Under the pieces are notes generated by a model, which worked only from the letters and a program-made list of their open reading frames with translations, was not told the origin of the DNA and made no database searches. A stretch of 64,000 bases of DNA from Gibbula magus (lineage: Eukaryota; Mollusca; Gastropoda; Trochida; Trochidae). Made by a program: the position numbers and the translations under genes. The stretch spans positions 15,497,867-15,561,866 of the forward strand of contig OW388296.1 in the NCBI GenBank assembly GCA_936450465.1. Direction: 5' to 3'. This document shows, one piece after another, positions 42,226 through 53,571 of this stretch (its first letter is position 1; the number at the start of each line of letters is the position of its first letter).

Positions 42226-43470
42226 GACATAGTCATCAACATCCCCCGCCAGACACAAGAAATGAGAACAAGGGCAATATTTCAAGAAGAAATAATTGTG
42301 CGCTTCTCATTTTCTTTCCATTAAGGTAACGATATCCTCAAGCCACACAACTGATTTGATGTTAAACAATGTCTGAGAAAAGCTATATCCTTCGATACTT
42401 GAAACAGAGTCGAAAAAGCGGAACAAGGGGAATAACTCCGGAAAAAATAATCACATGCTCCTTCTTTTCAAACTCCATCAAGGTATCGATGGCCTTAAAG
42501 TACACACCAAATTTGGTTATCCTATCTTAAATAGTTTCTGAGAAAAGCTGTCCCCTTTGGTGATACCTTGAACAGAGTCCAAATGTACAGAACAAGGGCA
42601 ATAACTCCGCAAAGATTAATTGTGTGCTTCTCATTTTCGAACTCCATCAAGGTACTTATGCCCTCAAGCCATCCAACAAATTGGGTAATCCTATCTTAAA
42701 TAGTCTCTGAGAAAAGCTGTCCCCTTTAGAGATAGCATGAACCGAGTCCAAACATACGGAACAAGGGCAATAACTCCGGAAAAAATAATCACACGGTTCT
42801 TATTTTCGAACTCCATCAAGATATTTATGTCCACAAGCCACACACCAAATTTGGAAACTCTATCCTAAACAGTTTCTGAGAAAAGCTGTCCCCTTTGGAG
42901 ATACCATGAACAGAGTCCGAAAATACAGAACAAGGGCAATAACTCCGGAAAAAAATAATCACAAGGTTCTTATTTTCGAACTCCATCGAGGTATTTATGT
43001 CCACAAGCCACACACCAAATTTGGAAATCCTATCTTAAACAGTTTCTGAGAAAAGCTGTCCCCTTTGGAGATACCATGAACAGAGTCCGAAAATACGGAA
43101 CAAGGGCAATAACTCCGGAAAAAATAACCACAAGGTTCTTATTTTCGAACTCCATCGAGGTATTTATGTCCACAAGCCACACACCAAATTTGGAAATCCT
43201 ATCTTAAACAGTTTCTGAGAAAAGCTGTCCCCTTTGGAGATACCATGAACAGAGTAAAAAAAATACGGAACAAGGGCAATAACTCCGGAAAAAATAATCA
43301 AATCGTTCTTATTTTCGAACTCTATCGAGGTATTTATGTCCACAAGCCACACACCAAATTTGGTTGTCCTATCTTAAATAGTTTCTGAGAAAAAGTGCCC
43401 CCTTTATAGCGGACGCACGCACGGAGCCCAAAAACTTATATCCCCCTTCCACTTCTTGGCGGGGGATAAT
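42226..43470 (+). mobile_element. Tandem-core element, family H2, forward copy
   Basis: Starts ACAAGAAGACATAGTCATCA with CATCCCCCGCCA. It carries ~7 units of a ~170-bp core ('GGGCAATAACTCCGGAAAAA', 'CACACACCAAATTTGG', 'AAGCTGTCCCCTTTGG'). It ends with TTGGCGGGGGATA, the inverse of the start. Some adjacent units differ by only a few bases, so the array grew recently. Non-coding. The reverse relative is at 3800-4394. Confidence 0.8.
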
Positions 43471-43694
43471 AATTGCAATGTATACAGTTTAAATCTTAAA
43501 ATAACATAATTCTTTACTTCTATCTATGTGTATTATCAAATAATACTATAACTCCGAAGCTGATTAGTGCCAAACTTTTCTGATGGCCAATTTACAATTA
43601 CTCTTCAATTTATTTCCCTAAAATTCTGAGACCTGCAGATAAAAAGTTAAAATGATAAATTACCGGTAATAAAAGTGGTTGACAACATTTTTAA

Positions 43695-43841
43695 CCCTTT
43701 ACCTACTGAAAAAATAGTGCAAAACAATTCTAAGTGGCTGGTTTACAGGAAGAAGAACTTGAGATCAGCATAATGATCCGGGATTGGGCAAGGGGCTGAT
43801 GGTAGGTGAAGACCAGAAACATCGCATTAGCATGTAAAGGG
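43695..43841. mobile_element. Possible 147-bp TTAA MITE, unit 2 copy
   Basis: TTAA 43691-43694 and 43842-43845; ends CCCTTTACCTACTG and GCATGTAAAGGG. The duplicate of 38197-38343, with better-kept inverted ends. Confidence 0.5.
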
Positions 43842-43859
43842 TTAATCTGTTTCCATCTA

Positions 43860-45099
43860 CCGTATATTACCGGGTATAAGTCGAGAATTTGATACCAAAA
43901 ATTAGGGGGTCAAGGAGGGGGGTCGACTTATACACGGGGTCTATGTTTCAGCCCCAAAAATCTAGAGGCCAGGTAAGTATCTGCTAGCCCAGCAAGTCGA
44001 ACGGACGATGTTTACACCGGAAACAATTCACAAACATTGATGTCCAGTCAATATTAAAATCATTGAATAAAAAACATATGCTTTATTGTTGTCTTTTTAA
44101 AATACAAATATAGCGTGATATATGAATAAAAAATAACATTTCAATCACGAAAGTTCATTAAAGTTTATATTATAATCTTCACTATTACCTGACAAACATC
44201 AATCGATATCTAGCCTTGATGTAAGTCGAGTGACCCGATAAGGTCACGTGGACCAATGAGATTCTACATAGAAGCCGGTGACATGCGAGATAGTTACTCA
44301 TGAAAAAATAATCAAGTGTTTACGCAGTGAGAAGTGCAACTTACTGGTACGATTAGACGTATAATTTCTGAGATGTTCTAACATAATAGCATATATTCAA
44401 AAATATTTAGAGAAATGTAAATTGCCGATTGTCATTGTATTGTTACTGAGATGTTCACCATTCATTTTGTATAATAGTGTATATTCAATACTTGTTAATA
44501 GACAGACATGTGACTAAGGTTGTGAATAGATTTGTTAATTGCCAGTCAGGGTAGTGATTCATTAGCGCATCCGGTAATTATCTAAGCTTTGATGTTAAAT
44601 TAACATTAATTGATAGTAATTAACAGTAATTAAAGCCTGTCACTTCTCATCTCAAAAGTAAAAGCAATGTCTTTTTACGTCTTTTTCTACTAGGTAACAA
44701 TTTAACTATTCACCGGTTATCTAATAAAGTTTTGTCAACATGTAGGTCGTAGTTTATTTGGCTTGATGAGAGGAAAATGTAATTTGATTGAAACAAATAA
44801 TAACAGACACCGTGAGTCACAAGTTGTATCTTTTTATTGGTTGTTTACAACGTCTGAAAAATAAATTATCATTTAATAATATTTAGGGCAAAACAATTGA
44901 TAAGTCGATCGACATCACTGCTTACCAATTGCCGTTGTGTTGACTCTTGGCCATGTCGACTTGTCACTCGGTGTCAGTCAGCACGTGGTAAAAGGGGGGT
45001 CGACTTATACATGAGATATAGGGTTTTGACCAGTATTTGGGTAGTTGAGAAAGGGGGTCGACTTATACGCGGGGTCGACTTATACCCGGTAATATACGG
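43860..45099. mobile_element. 1240-bp DNA transposon with perfect 25-bp ends, TA target
   Basis: The left end CCGTATATTACCGGGTATAA (continuing GTCGA) is repeated perfectly inverted at 45075-45099. TA duplications at 43858-43859 and 45100-45101. Unit 1 of the segmental duplication reads CCATCTACCTTCATGC without the element (38355-38370), proving insertion at a single TA. No reading frame for a transposase. Similar end style (CCGTAT start, TA target) to 8245-9644. Confidence 0.9.
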
Positions 45100-45358
45100 T
45101 ACCTTCATGCTGGTTCAGTGTTCTTGATCACATTTATAAGGCTACAATATGACTTCAGCCATTATTAACTTGCCTTGAAGGCTTTCATCATTAATTTACA
45201 TGGATGGCTGACCTTGTCAACTCAATGATAGATGTGGTACAGACACTGTCACTACGGAAAAATACATCTCCCCTCGTACAGACCACTGATGGCAGCTCTG
45301 GAGTAGTTGTACATCGGGGTTTCATCCACAGAGGGTTATCTCATATACTAGACATATA

Positions 45359-45590
45359 AGTGGCGGATCCAGAGGGGGGGGGGGGGGTTAGGGGGTAGCG
45401 GTGTATAGCACACCCCCCCCCCCCCCCCCCCTCCCAAAGAGAGTTCCAATTATAGTAATGATCATTGAAACCTCAGTCAAAACAGGGGGACCCCCCCCCC
45501 CCCCCCCCCCAAAAAACAGTTTGACAGAGAGCGTTTTCCAGATCTGGAAAAGTGCACCCCCAACTCAAAAAGCTGTATCCGCCCCTGCAT
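45359..45590 (+). repeat. GTGGCGGATCCAG element with long G and C runs
   Basis: Starts GTGGCGGATCCAGAGG, contains runs of up to ~20 C or G, and ends near GCTGTATCCGCCCCTGC, the inverted partner. Repeated at 49181-49410, 51281-51500 and 53368-53555 with different run lengths. The open frames rich in Pro or Gly here are products of these runs, not genes. Confidence 0.6.
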
Positions 45591-45945
45591 ATTGTTAAAC
45601 TAGCATCTTCTGTGGTGCACAGTAGCGGAAATACATGTAAATTTGATGGACCCTTTTTTTAGTAAGTGAACCCCCTCCCCCCAACCCTCTGAATTCTGCT
45701 CACAATGAAAATCATTTCTGCAGGCCTGGAAACTCTTTTGTTGCTATGGTGACTGGAGAAACACGTGACAATTTTTTTTGTTATAAAAGACAGATGATGA
45801 TAATTTGATATGAATTTTTATTTATTTATTTATTTATTTTTATTTTCCATATTTTGATATACAGGCAAGCATTTTTACACGACAAAACAAAGGTGCATAC
45901 ATATACATACATAAATCCAAATTTGGCTGATACAATTCAGCAAGA

Positions 45946-47656
45946 TTATTTTCCAAATAGTAAGTGCAGTGTAGACCAGTATTGGAAAAACATTTCTTCT
46001 GTTCCTGTTGTCAGATAGACATATCTAGACATATTGTAATAACGTACAATTTCTTTTTTAATGTATTCCAACTTAGGTTTAAAACAATTTACGCTACACC
46101 TATATATATATTGTTTGACTAGAAGAATGATTGCATTTACAGGATTATTGTTCTTTCCTTACATTCCTAAAATAATAATTTTATTTGTAAGTTCCAATTT
46201 CAGTTGTACTGAATTTAACCATGATTCTATGTCCTTCCATAATTTGAGGATAGGCTCACATTCCCATAGCATATGGTTGATAGTTTCTGATTCCGTTTCG
46301 CAGAACGGGCATAGCGCTGAAGATATATACCCAATTTTATATAGAAATTGTCTTGTTGGTAGGATATTGTGAATAATTCTGTATTGCAACCATTTCAAGT
46401 CTGTATTTCGTGAACATTTATTGGCAATTGTGTTATAAATTTTCCAATCCTTTTCAGTAAAATCATTTTGAAGAATTCTTTCCCATTTTGAATAACTCGG
46501 CAAGTGTACAAATTGTGAGTTTAAAAGAAACGCGTATAAGTTTTTGCTTCCAATTATTGTATCAACGTTCGCCAAATTAAAGGGATAAATTGGGCCTACC
46601 AATTTCTTTTGAAATTGTTTTATGTTCAGCGTTCGAATATATGTAGTTACGGCTCTTTTCACGGATTCATATGTCAGAAAGTTAGTGTTGATTGAAAAGG
46701 TATTGGAAAATTCTTCATAAGTCAATAATATGCTGTCTTTATGAAGCAGGTCATTCACAAAGACAACACCCTTTTTATACCATTCAAGATACAAAAAAGG
46801 ATGTTTATCAATAATTATGTTGTCGTTATACCATAAAGATTGACATTGTATATCTTCTTCATTTTTAATTTCACTTTTACGCATGGTTATGAAGTTAGAC
46901 CATTCTAAAAGTATGTCCTTCCAAAAATAGTTAGTTGTTGAGGGAATTATTTTCTGTTGTATGAGAGAACTCTCTGTTAGTAAGAACAGAGTTTTGAGTT
47001 TTAATCGGCTGTTGAAAAGATATGTCCATTTAAGGTCCTTATCGTTTATTCTTTTTATCCATTTCAATTTTTGTGATGATATTATTTTTCTAATGTTTGG
47101 AGTTGTTATCCCCCCGTGTTCTGGATTTAGCATCATTACATCTCTTTTTACCTTATCTGGTTTGTTTTTCCATATAAAATTGAAACATTTTTTCTGAAGT
47201 TTTTTAACGACAGATTTATTTGGAGTTGGTAGTGATGAGAACAGATGGTTGAGCTTTGGTAGTAGGAGTGATTTGAGAACAGTATTCCTTCCATACGGGG
47301 TGAGGGTACGAGCTGACCAAATATTCATTTGCCTTTCAATCTGAGAAAGTTTTTCATTGTAGTTTATATCAACCATTTTGTCTAGATCAATATCAAAGTT
47401 TATTCCAATCGAAATTCCATTCTTTGCACAATTTGTATCGGGATCTCTTTTTGGAGCCTATCCATATTAGTTTTGTCTTATCTATATTGACTCTTAATCC
47501 TGAAAAACGGGCAAATAGTTCTATGGTATTCAATGCTGCATATAGGCTTTTTTCAGATCCATCTAGGGTAAGTGTTGTATCATCTGCGAACTGTGAAAGA
47601 AGATATTCTATATTTCCAAGTTTTACCCCCTTTATGTTTTTATTGTTCCGTATCAT
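45946..47656 (-). pseudogene. LINE ORF2 C-terminal half, copy 1
   Basis: First piece 47656-47393: RNNKNIKGVKLGN, LLSQFADDTTLTLDGSEKS (catalytic FADD box) and GLRVNIDKTKLIWIGSK. After a one-base shift near the AAAAAG run comes piece two (47376-46159, 405 codons): MNIWSARTLTPYGRNTVLKS, LLPKLNHLFSSLP, FNFIWKNKPDKVKRD, and the zinc-finger-like CPFCETESETINHMLWECEP typical of LINE ORF2 ends. A stop at 46159 interrupts it; the same frame continues GKNNNPVNAIILLVKQYIYR to the natural stop at 45946-45948. It lacks the N-terminal RT half and the endonuclease. This copy alone retains the natural C-terminus, and lacks 3 bases (one Ile) after the FADD box. Confidence 0.85.
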
Positions 47657-47676
47657 GATGCCTTAGATTTCAACAC

Positions 47677-49079
47677 CAGACATGCAAAGTTTCATTTGGT
47701 CCAACCAGGTAGATCTACCTGGTTTCAAGGTTCCAACTAGGTAGATTTCTGAATCGCCCCGCCGTCGTTTTACCGATCAACAAAGATTTACACTTTCATT
47801 ATTTTAATGTCATATTTAGATATTTGAATCATTTTACAAAAACATTTTCTCTTTTAAATCAGCACATTCTTTGTTTATTTTAATTGAGGAATTTAGTTTA
47901 TTTATAAATATTCAATTCAAAATTTACAAATTATCTGTAATTATTGTATTGCTGTCTTTTATTATATTAACCAATGCAAATTGACAGTTTTAATTAGCTG
48001 TCTTGGTTATAACTTTTAAACTAATATTTTGATGGTATAAATGCTGAGTACAAACCAAAACATTCCTGAACTAAGCAAGCACTGTACTGTACTGGTAATA
48101 AAATCCACTGTTTTATGTTTGTTTGAATCAATGAATGTTTCATTTTCCAATAAAAAAAATACTGTTGGAATTGAACCTTAGAAACTAGCTTATGCCTCTT
48201 GATTAAAATTTATATTTTCATCAAAATGCTAATCAAATGACAGAATTAAATTATATCATGCAACCAAGTCCTGTAAAACAATTACGAGACTCTACGGTGA
48301 TAGAAATCTATCCTGCGATATAGCCTATTTGTTACAAAGGGTGACCTAGTTTCACCGTTGACCTTGTTTACGACATCTGAGACATTTGATTGGCTAACCT
48401 TTCACCTTACATAAACATATTCCAGGAAAAGCAATGTTTTGTTTCCGGTTTACATTGTCGCAATTTGATAATGTAATTCATAAATCAGACATTAAATTGT
48501 CACTTTATAGTTGGTTATTTGACTTTGAGGTCAAAATATGTAGGGTGTTAGTTACGTGAAATTAATTAATGTTGAAAATCAAAACACGTGGTCGGGCAAT
48601 CTCATTGCTATTCTATCCGATAACAGTGAAAACACATTTTCAGGTAGGATTTGACAATTTTGTAGTTCTATTATATTACTTATTAGGTTTTAGCAAGACT
48701 TATAATCAGTAAATATTGATTATATAGCATTATTCTTGATAAATTTGTCATTACTAACTGAATAAGTTAGGAAGTGTGAACAATATTTCACAGCTCATTT
48801 ATCGATTAGTATGTCTTGTTGTCACCAGCACACGTGGTAGAGTTGATTTCAACAATATTTTTGCTACAAAAAACTGGCTGTCTTCCCAAATTAATCTTGC
48901 TGCATTATGATTGGATATTTTACAAGTCTTTTAATGTTTATTTTGTTACATTGCTTTAAATTTTAATTTTATTTATATTTTTTGAAAACCCGGTAGAAAA
49001 TACCACGAACTCGGTAGCCCGGTAGAATGGTCTAGAAACCGGTAGTCTACCGGGTAAACCGGTAGACTTGGCATGTCTG
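47677..49079. mobile_element. 1403-bp DNA transposon with 6-bp target duplication
   Basis: Ends CAGACATGCAAAGT and ACTTGGCATGTCTG are inverted repeats of 14 bp with one mismatch. CAACAC is present at 47671-47676 and again at 49080-49085. The two sister LINE copies read TTTCAACACACATAAG with a single CAACAC (51181 and 53270), so borders and duplication are exact. The right subterminal part repeats CCGGTAGA-like words many times, the left has GGTAGAT words. No transposase frame. A CAG start suggests hAT-like, but a 6-bp duplication fits that group poorly; the superfamily is left open. Confidence 0.9.
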
Positions 49080-49486
49080 CAACACACATAAGAAAAATGT
49101 ACGGGGCTAACGGGTCTGGAGTAGTTGTACATAGGGTTTCATCCAGAGAGGCTTATCTCATATACTAGACATATTAGTGGCGGATCCAGAGGGGGGGGGG
49201 GGGGGGGAGGGGGGGGTTAGGGGGTAGTGGTGTAGAGCACCCCCCCCCCCCCTCCCAAAGAGAGTTCCAAGTATAGTAATGATCATTGAAACCTCAGTCA
49301 AAACAGGGGGACCCCCCCCCCCCCCCCCCCCCCCCAAAAAACAGTTTGACAGAGAGCGTTTTCCAGATCTGGAAAAGTGCACCCCCCTACTCAAAAAGCT
49401 GTATCCGCCCCTGCATATTGTTAAACTAGCATCTTCTGTGGTGCACAGTAGCGGAAATACATGTAAATTTGATGGACCCTTTTTTT

Positions 49487-51220
49487 AGTATTGGAAAAAC
49501 ATTTCTTCTGTTCCTGTTGACAGATAGACATATCTAGACATATTGTAATAACGTACAATTTCTTTTTTAATGTATTCCAACTTAGGTTTAAAACAATTTA
49601 CGCTACACCTATATATATATTGTTTGACTAGAAGAATGATTGCATTTACAGGATTATTGTTCTTTCCTTACATTCCTAAAATAATAATTTTATTTGTAAG
49701 TTCCAATTTCAGTTGTACTGAATTTAACCATGATTCTATGTCCTTCCATAATTTGAGGATAGGCTCACATTCCCATAGCATATGGTTGATAGTTTCTGAT
49801 TCCGTTTCGCAGAACGGGCATAGCGCTGAAGATATATACCCAATTTTATATAGAAATTGTCTTGTTGGTAGGATATTGTGAATAATTCTGTATTGCAACC
49901 ATTTCAAGTCTGTATTTCGTGAACATTTATTGGCAATTGTGTTATAAATTTTCCAATCCTTTTCAGTAAAATCATTTTGAAGAATTCTTTCCCATTTTGA
50001 ATAACTCGGCAAGCGTACAAATTGTGAGTTTAAAAGAAACGCGTATAAGTTTTTGCTTCCAATTATTGTATCAACGTTCGCCAAATGAAAGGGATAAATT
50101 GGGCCTACCAATTTCTTTTGAAATTGTTTTATGTTCAGCGTTCGAATATATGTAGTTACGGCTCTTTTCACGGATTCATATGTCAGAAAGTTAGTGTTGA
50201 TTGAAAAGGTATTGGAAAATTCTTCATAAGTCAATAATATGCCGTCTTTATGAAGCAGGTCATTCACAAAGACAACACCCTTTTTATACCATTCAAGATA
50301 CAAAAAAGGATGTTTATCAATAATTATGTTGTCGTTATACCATAAAGATTGACATTGTATATCTTCTTCATTTTTAATTTCACTTTTACGCATGGTTATG
50401 AAGTTAGACCATTCTAAAAGTATGTCCTTCCAAAAATAGTTAGTTGTTGAGGGAATTATTTTCTGTTGTATGAGAGAACTCTCTGTTAGTAAGAACGGAG
50501 TTTTGAGTTTTAATCGGCTGTTGAAAAGATATGTCCATTTAAGGTCCTTATCGTTTATTCTTTTTATCCATTTCAATTTTTGTGATGATATTATTTTTCT
50601 AATGTTTGGAGTTGTTATCCCCCCGTGTTCTGGATTTAGCATCATTACATCTCTTTTTACCTTATCTGGTTTGTTTTTCCATATAAAATTGAAACATTTT
50701 TTCTGAAGTTTTTTAACGACAGATTTATTTGGAGTTGGTAGTGATGAGAACAGATGGTTGAGCTTTGGTAGTAGGAGTGATTTGAGAACAGTATTCCTTC
50801 CATACGGGGTGAGGGTACGAGCTGACCAAATATTCATTTGCCTTTCAATCTGAGAAAGTTTTTCATTGTAGTTTATATCAACCATTTTGTCTAGATCAAT
50901 ATCAAAGTTTATTCCAATCGAAATTCCATTCTTTGCACAATTTGTATCGGGATCTCTTTTTGGAGCCTATCCATATTAGTTTTGTCTTATCTATATTGAC
51001 TCTTAATCCTGAAAAACGGGCAAATAGTTCTATGGTATTCAATGCTGCATATAGGCTTTTTTCAGATCCATCTAGGGTAATAAGTGTTGTATCATCTGCG
51101 AACTGTGAAAGAAGATATTCTATATTTCCAAGTTTTACCCCCCTTATGTTTTTATTGTTCCGTATCATGATGCCTAAGATTTCAACACACATAAGAAAAA
51201 TGTACGGGGCTAACGGGTCT
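49487..51220 (-). mobile_element. LINE fragment, copy 2 of the tandem array
   Basis: Nearly identical to copy 1 but begins, at the 3' side, with a junction TTTTTTTAGTA|TTGGAAAAAC. AGTA is shared by the flank (45659-45662) and the LINE (45973-45976), so the A-rich tail and last ~11 codons were removed at a 4-bp microhomology. The other end stops at the same base as the other copies (GGGTCTGG joined to AGTAGTTGTAC of the duplicated flank). The period to copy 3 is 2087 bp. Confidence 0.88.
49668..51192 (-). pseudogene. LINE ORF2 C-terminal half, copy 2
   Basis: Same architecture as copy 1: an RT piece 51192-50902 (MCVEILGIMIRNNKNIRGVK, FADDTTLITLDGSEKS) then the shared frameshift and a 405-codon piece 50885-49668. 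Four visible substitutions in the long piece against copy 1 (P for L, G for S, H for N, R for H). Carries the same internal stop, so it is inactive. Confidence 0.85.
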
Positions 51221-51573
51221 GGAGTAGTTGTACATAGGGTTTCATCCAGAGAGGCTTATCTCATATACTAGACATATTAGTGGCGGATCCAGAGGGGGGG
51301 GGGAGGGGGGGTTAGGGGGTAGTGGTGTAGAGCACCCCCCCCCCTCCCAAAGAGAGTTCCAAGTATAGTAATGATCATTGAAACCTCAGTCAAAACAGGG
51401 GGACCCCCCCCCCCCCCCCCCCAAAAAACAGTTTGACAGAGAGCGTTTTCCAGATCTGGAAAAGTGCACCCCCCTACTCAAAAAGCTGTATCCGCCCCTG
51501 CATATTGTTAAACTAGCATCTTCTGTGGTGCACAGTAGCGGAAATACATGTAAATTTGATGGACCCTTTTTTT

Positions 51574-53306
51574 AGTATTGGAAAAACATTTCTTCTGTTC
51601 CTGTTGACAGATAGACATATCTAGACATATTGTAATAACGTACAATTTCTTTTTTAATGTATTCCAACTTAGGTTTAAAACAATTTACGCTACACCTATA
51701 TATATATTGTTTGACTAGAAGAATGATTGCATTTACAGGATTATTGTTCTTTCCTTACATTCCTAAAATAATCATTTTATTTGTAAGTTCCAATTTCAGT
51801 TGTACTGAATTTAACCATGATTCTATGTCCTTCCATAATTTGAGGATAGGCTCACATTCCCATAGCATATGGTTGATAGTTTCTGATTCCGTTTCGCAGA
51901 ACGGGCATAGCGCTGAAGATATATACCCAATTTTATATAGAAATTGTCTTGTTGGTAGGATATTGTGAATAATTCTGTATTGCAACCATTTCAAGTCTGT
52001 ATTTCGTGAACATTTATTGGCAATTGTGTTATAAATTTTCCAATCCTTTTCAGTAAAATCATTTTGAAGAATTCTTTCCCATTTTGAATAACTCGGCAAG
52101 CGTACAAATTGTGAGTTTAAAAGAAACGCGTATAAGTTTTTGCTTCCAATTATTGTATCAACGTTCGCCAAATGAAAGGGATAAATTGGGCCTACCAATT
52201 TCTTTTGAAATTGTTTTATGTTCAGCGTTCGAATATATGTAGTTACGGCTCTTTTCACGGATTCATATGTCAGAAAGTTAGTGTTGATTGAAAAGGTATT
52301 GGAAAATTCTTCATAAGTCAATAATATGCTGTCTTTATGAAGCAGGTCATTCACAAAGACAACACCCTTTTTATACCATTCAAGATACAAAAAAGGATGT
52401 TTATCAATAATTATGTTGTCGTTATACCATAAAGATTGACATTGTATATCTTCTTCATTTTTAATTTCACTTTTACGCATGGTTATGAAGTTAGACCATT
52501 CTAAAAGTATGTCCTTCCAAAAATAGTTAGTTGTTGAGGGAATTATTTTCTGTTGTATGAGAGAACTCTCTGTTAGTAAGAACGGAGTTTTGAGTTTTAA
52601 TCGGCTGTTGAAAAGATATGTCCATTTAAGGTCCTTATCGTTTATTCTTTTTATCCATTTCAATTTTTGTGATGATATTATTTTTCTAATGTTTGGAGTT
52701 GTTATCCCCCCGTGTTCTGGATTTAGCATCATTACATCTCTTTTTACCTTATCTGGTTTGTTTTTCCATATAAAATTGAAACATTTTTTCTGAAGTTTTT
52801 TAACGACAGATTTATTTGGAGTTGGTAGTGATGAGAACAGATGGTTGAGCTTTGGTAGTAGGAGTGATTTGAGAGCAGTATTCCTTCCATACGGGGTGAG
52901 GGTACGAGCTGACCAAATATTCATTTGCCTTTCAATCTGAGAAAGTTTTTCATTGTAGTTTATATCAACCATTTTGTCTAGATCAATATCAAAGTTTATT
53001 CCAATCGAAATTCCATTCTTTGCACAATTTGTATCGGGATCTCTTTTTGGAGCCTATCCATATTAGTTTTGTCTTATCTATATTGACTCTTAATCCTGAA
53101 AAACGGGCAAATAGTTCTATGGTATTCAATGCTGCATATAGGCTTTTTTCAGATCCATCTAGGGTAATAAGTGTTGTATCATCTGCGAACTGTGAAAGAA
53201 GATATTCTATATTTCCAAGTTTTACCCCCTTTATGTTTTTATTGTTCCGTATCATGATGCCTAAGATTTCAACACACATAAGAAAAATGTACGGGGCTAA
53301 CGGGTC
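51574..53306 (-). mobile_element. LINE fragment, copy 3 of the tandem array
   Basis: Has the same AGTA microhomology junction as copy 2 (51574-51577) and the same truncated far end. It is followed by a further copy of the flank (53307-53767) that continues past the original insertion site with no LINE. Confidence 0.88.
51755..53279 (-). pseudogene. LINE ORF2 C-terminal half, copy 3
   Basis: RT piece 53279-52989 and 405-codon piece 52972-51755, same frameshift and same stop as the sisters. Differs from copy 2 by a handful of residues (NTALKS for NTVLKS, NKMIIL for NKIIIL, S for G in the HKD-I stretch). Inactive. Confidence 0.85.
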
Positions 53307-53571
53307 TGGAGTAGTTGTACATAGGGTTTCATCCAGAGAGGCTTATCTCATATACTAGACATATTAGTGGCGGATCCAGAGGGGGGGGAGGGGGGTTAGG
53401 GGGTAGTGGTGTAGAGCACCCCCCCCCCCCCCCCCCTCCCAAAGAGAGTTCCAAGTATAGTAATGATCATTGAAACCTCAGTCAAAACAGGGGGACCCCC
53501 CCCCCCCCCCCAAAAAAACAGTTTGACAGAGAGCGTTTTCCAGATCTGGAAAAGTGCATCTTCTGTGGTGC

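Larger units (their letters stand above)
45813..49116 (-). mobile_element. LINE (L1/Tx1-like) fragment, copy 1, with 3' tail, split by a DNA transposon
   Basis: Read on the minus strand: RT from the DPLAPY box (49116, then 47670 downward) through the end of ORF2, to an A-rich (ATAA)n tail at 45813-45845 that marks the true 3' end. It is 5'-truncated within RT. The sequence AATTTGATATGA before the tail occurs without any LINE at 53755-53767 (followed by GAAAATCTCC), which gives the empty site. It is split at 47676/49080 by the element 47677-49079. Confidence 0.85.

Noticed and set aside
41872..43352. Several 60-100-codon frames in the tandem-core elements
   Set aside because: They repeat with the core unit, differ between units and have no homologue that I recognise.
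45401..49488. Proline- or glycine-run open frames around 45401-45598, 49158-49394 and 49279-49488
   Set aside because: They arise from poly-C/poly-G runs of the GTGGCGGATCCAG repeat, whose length differs between copies, so the frame is not conserved.
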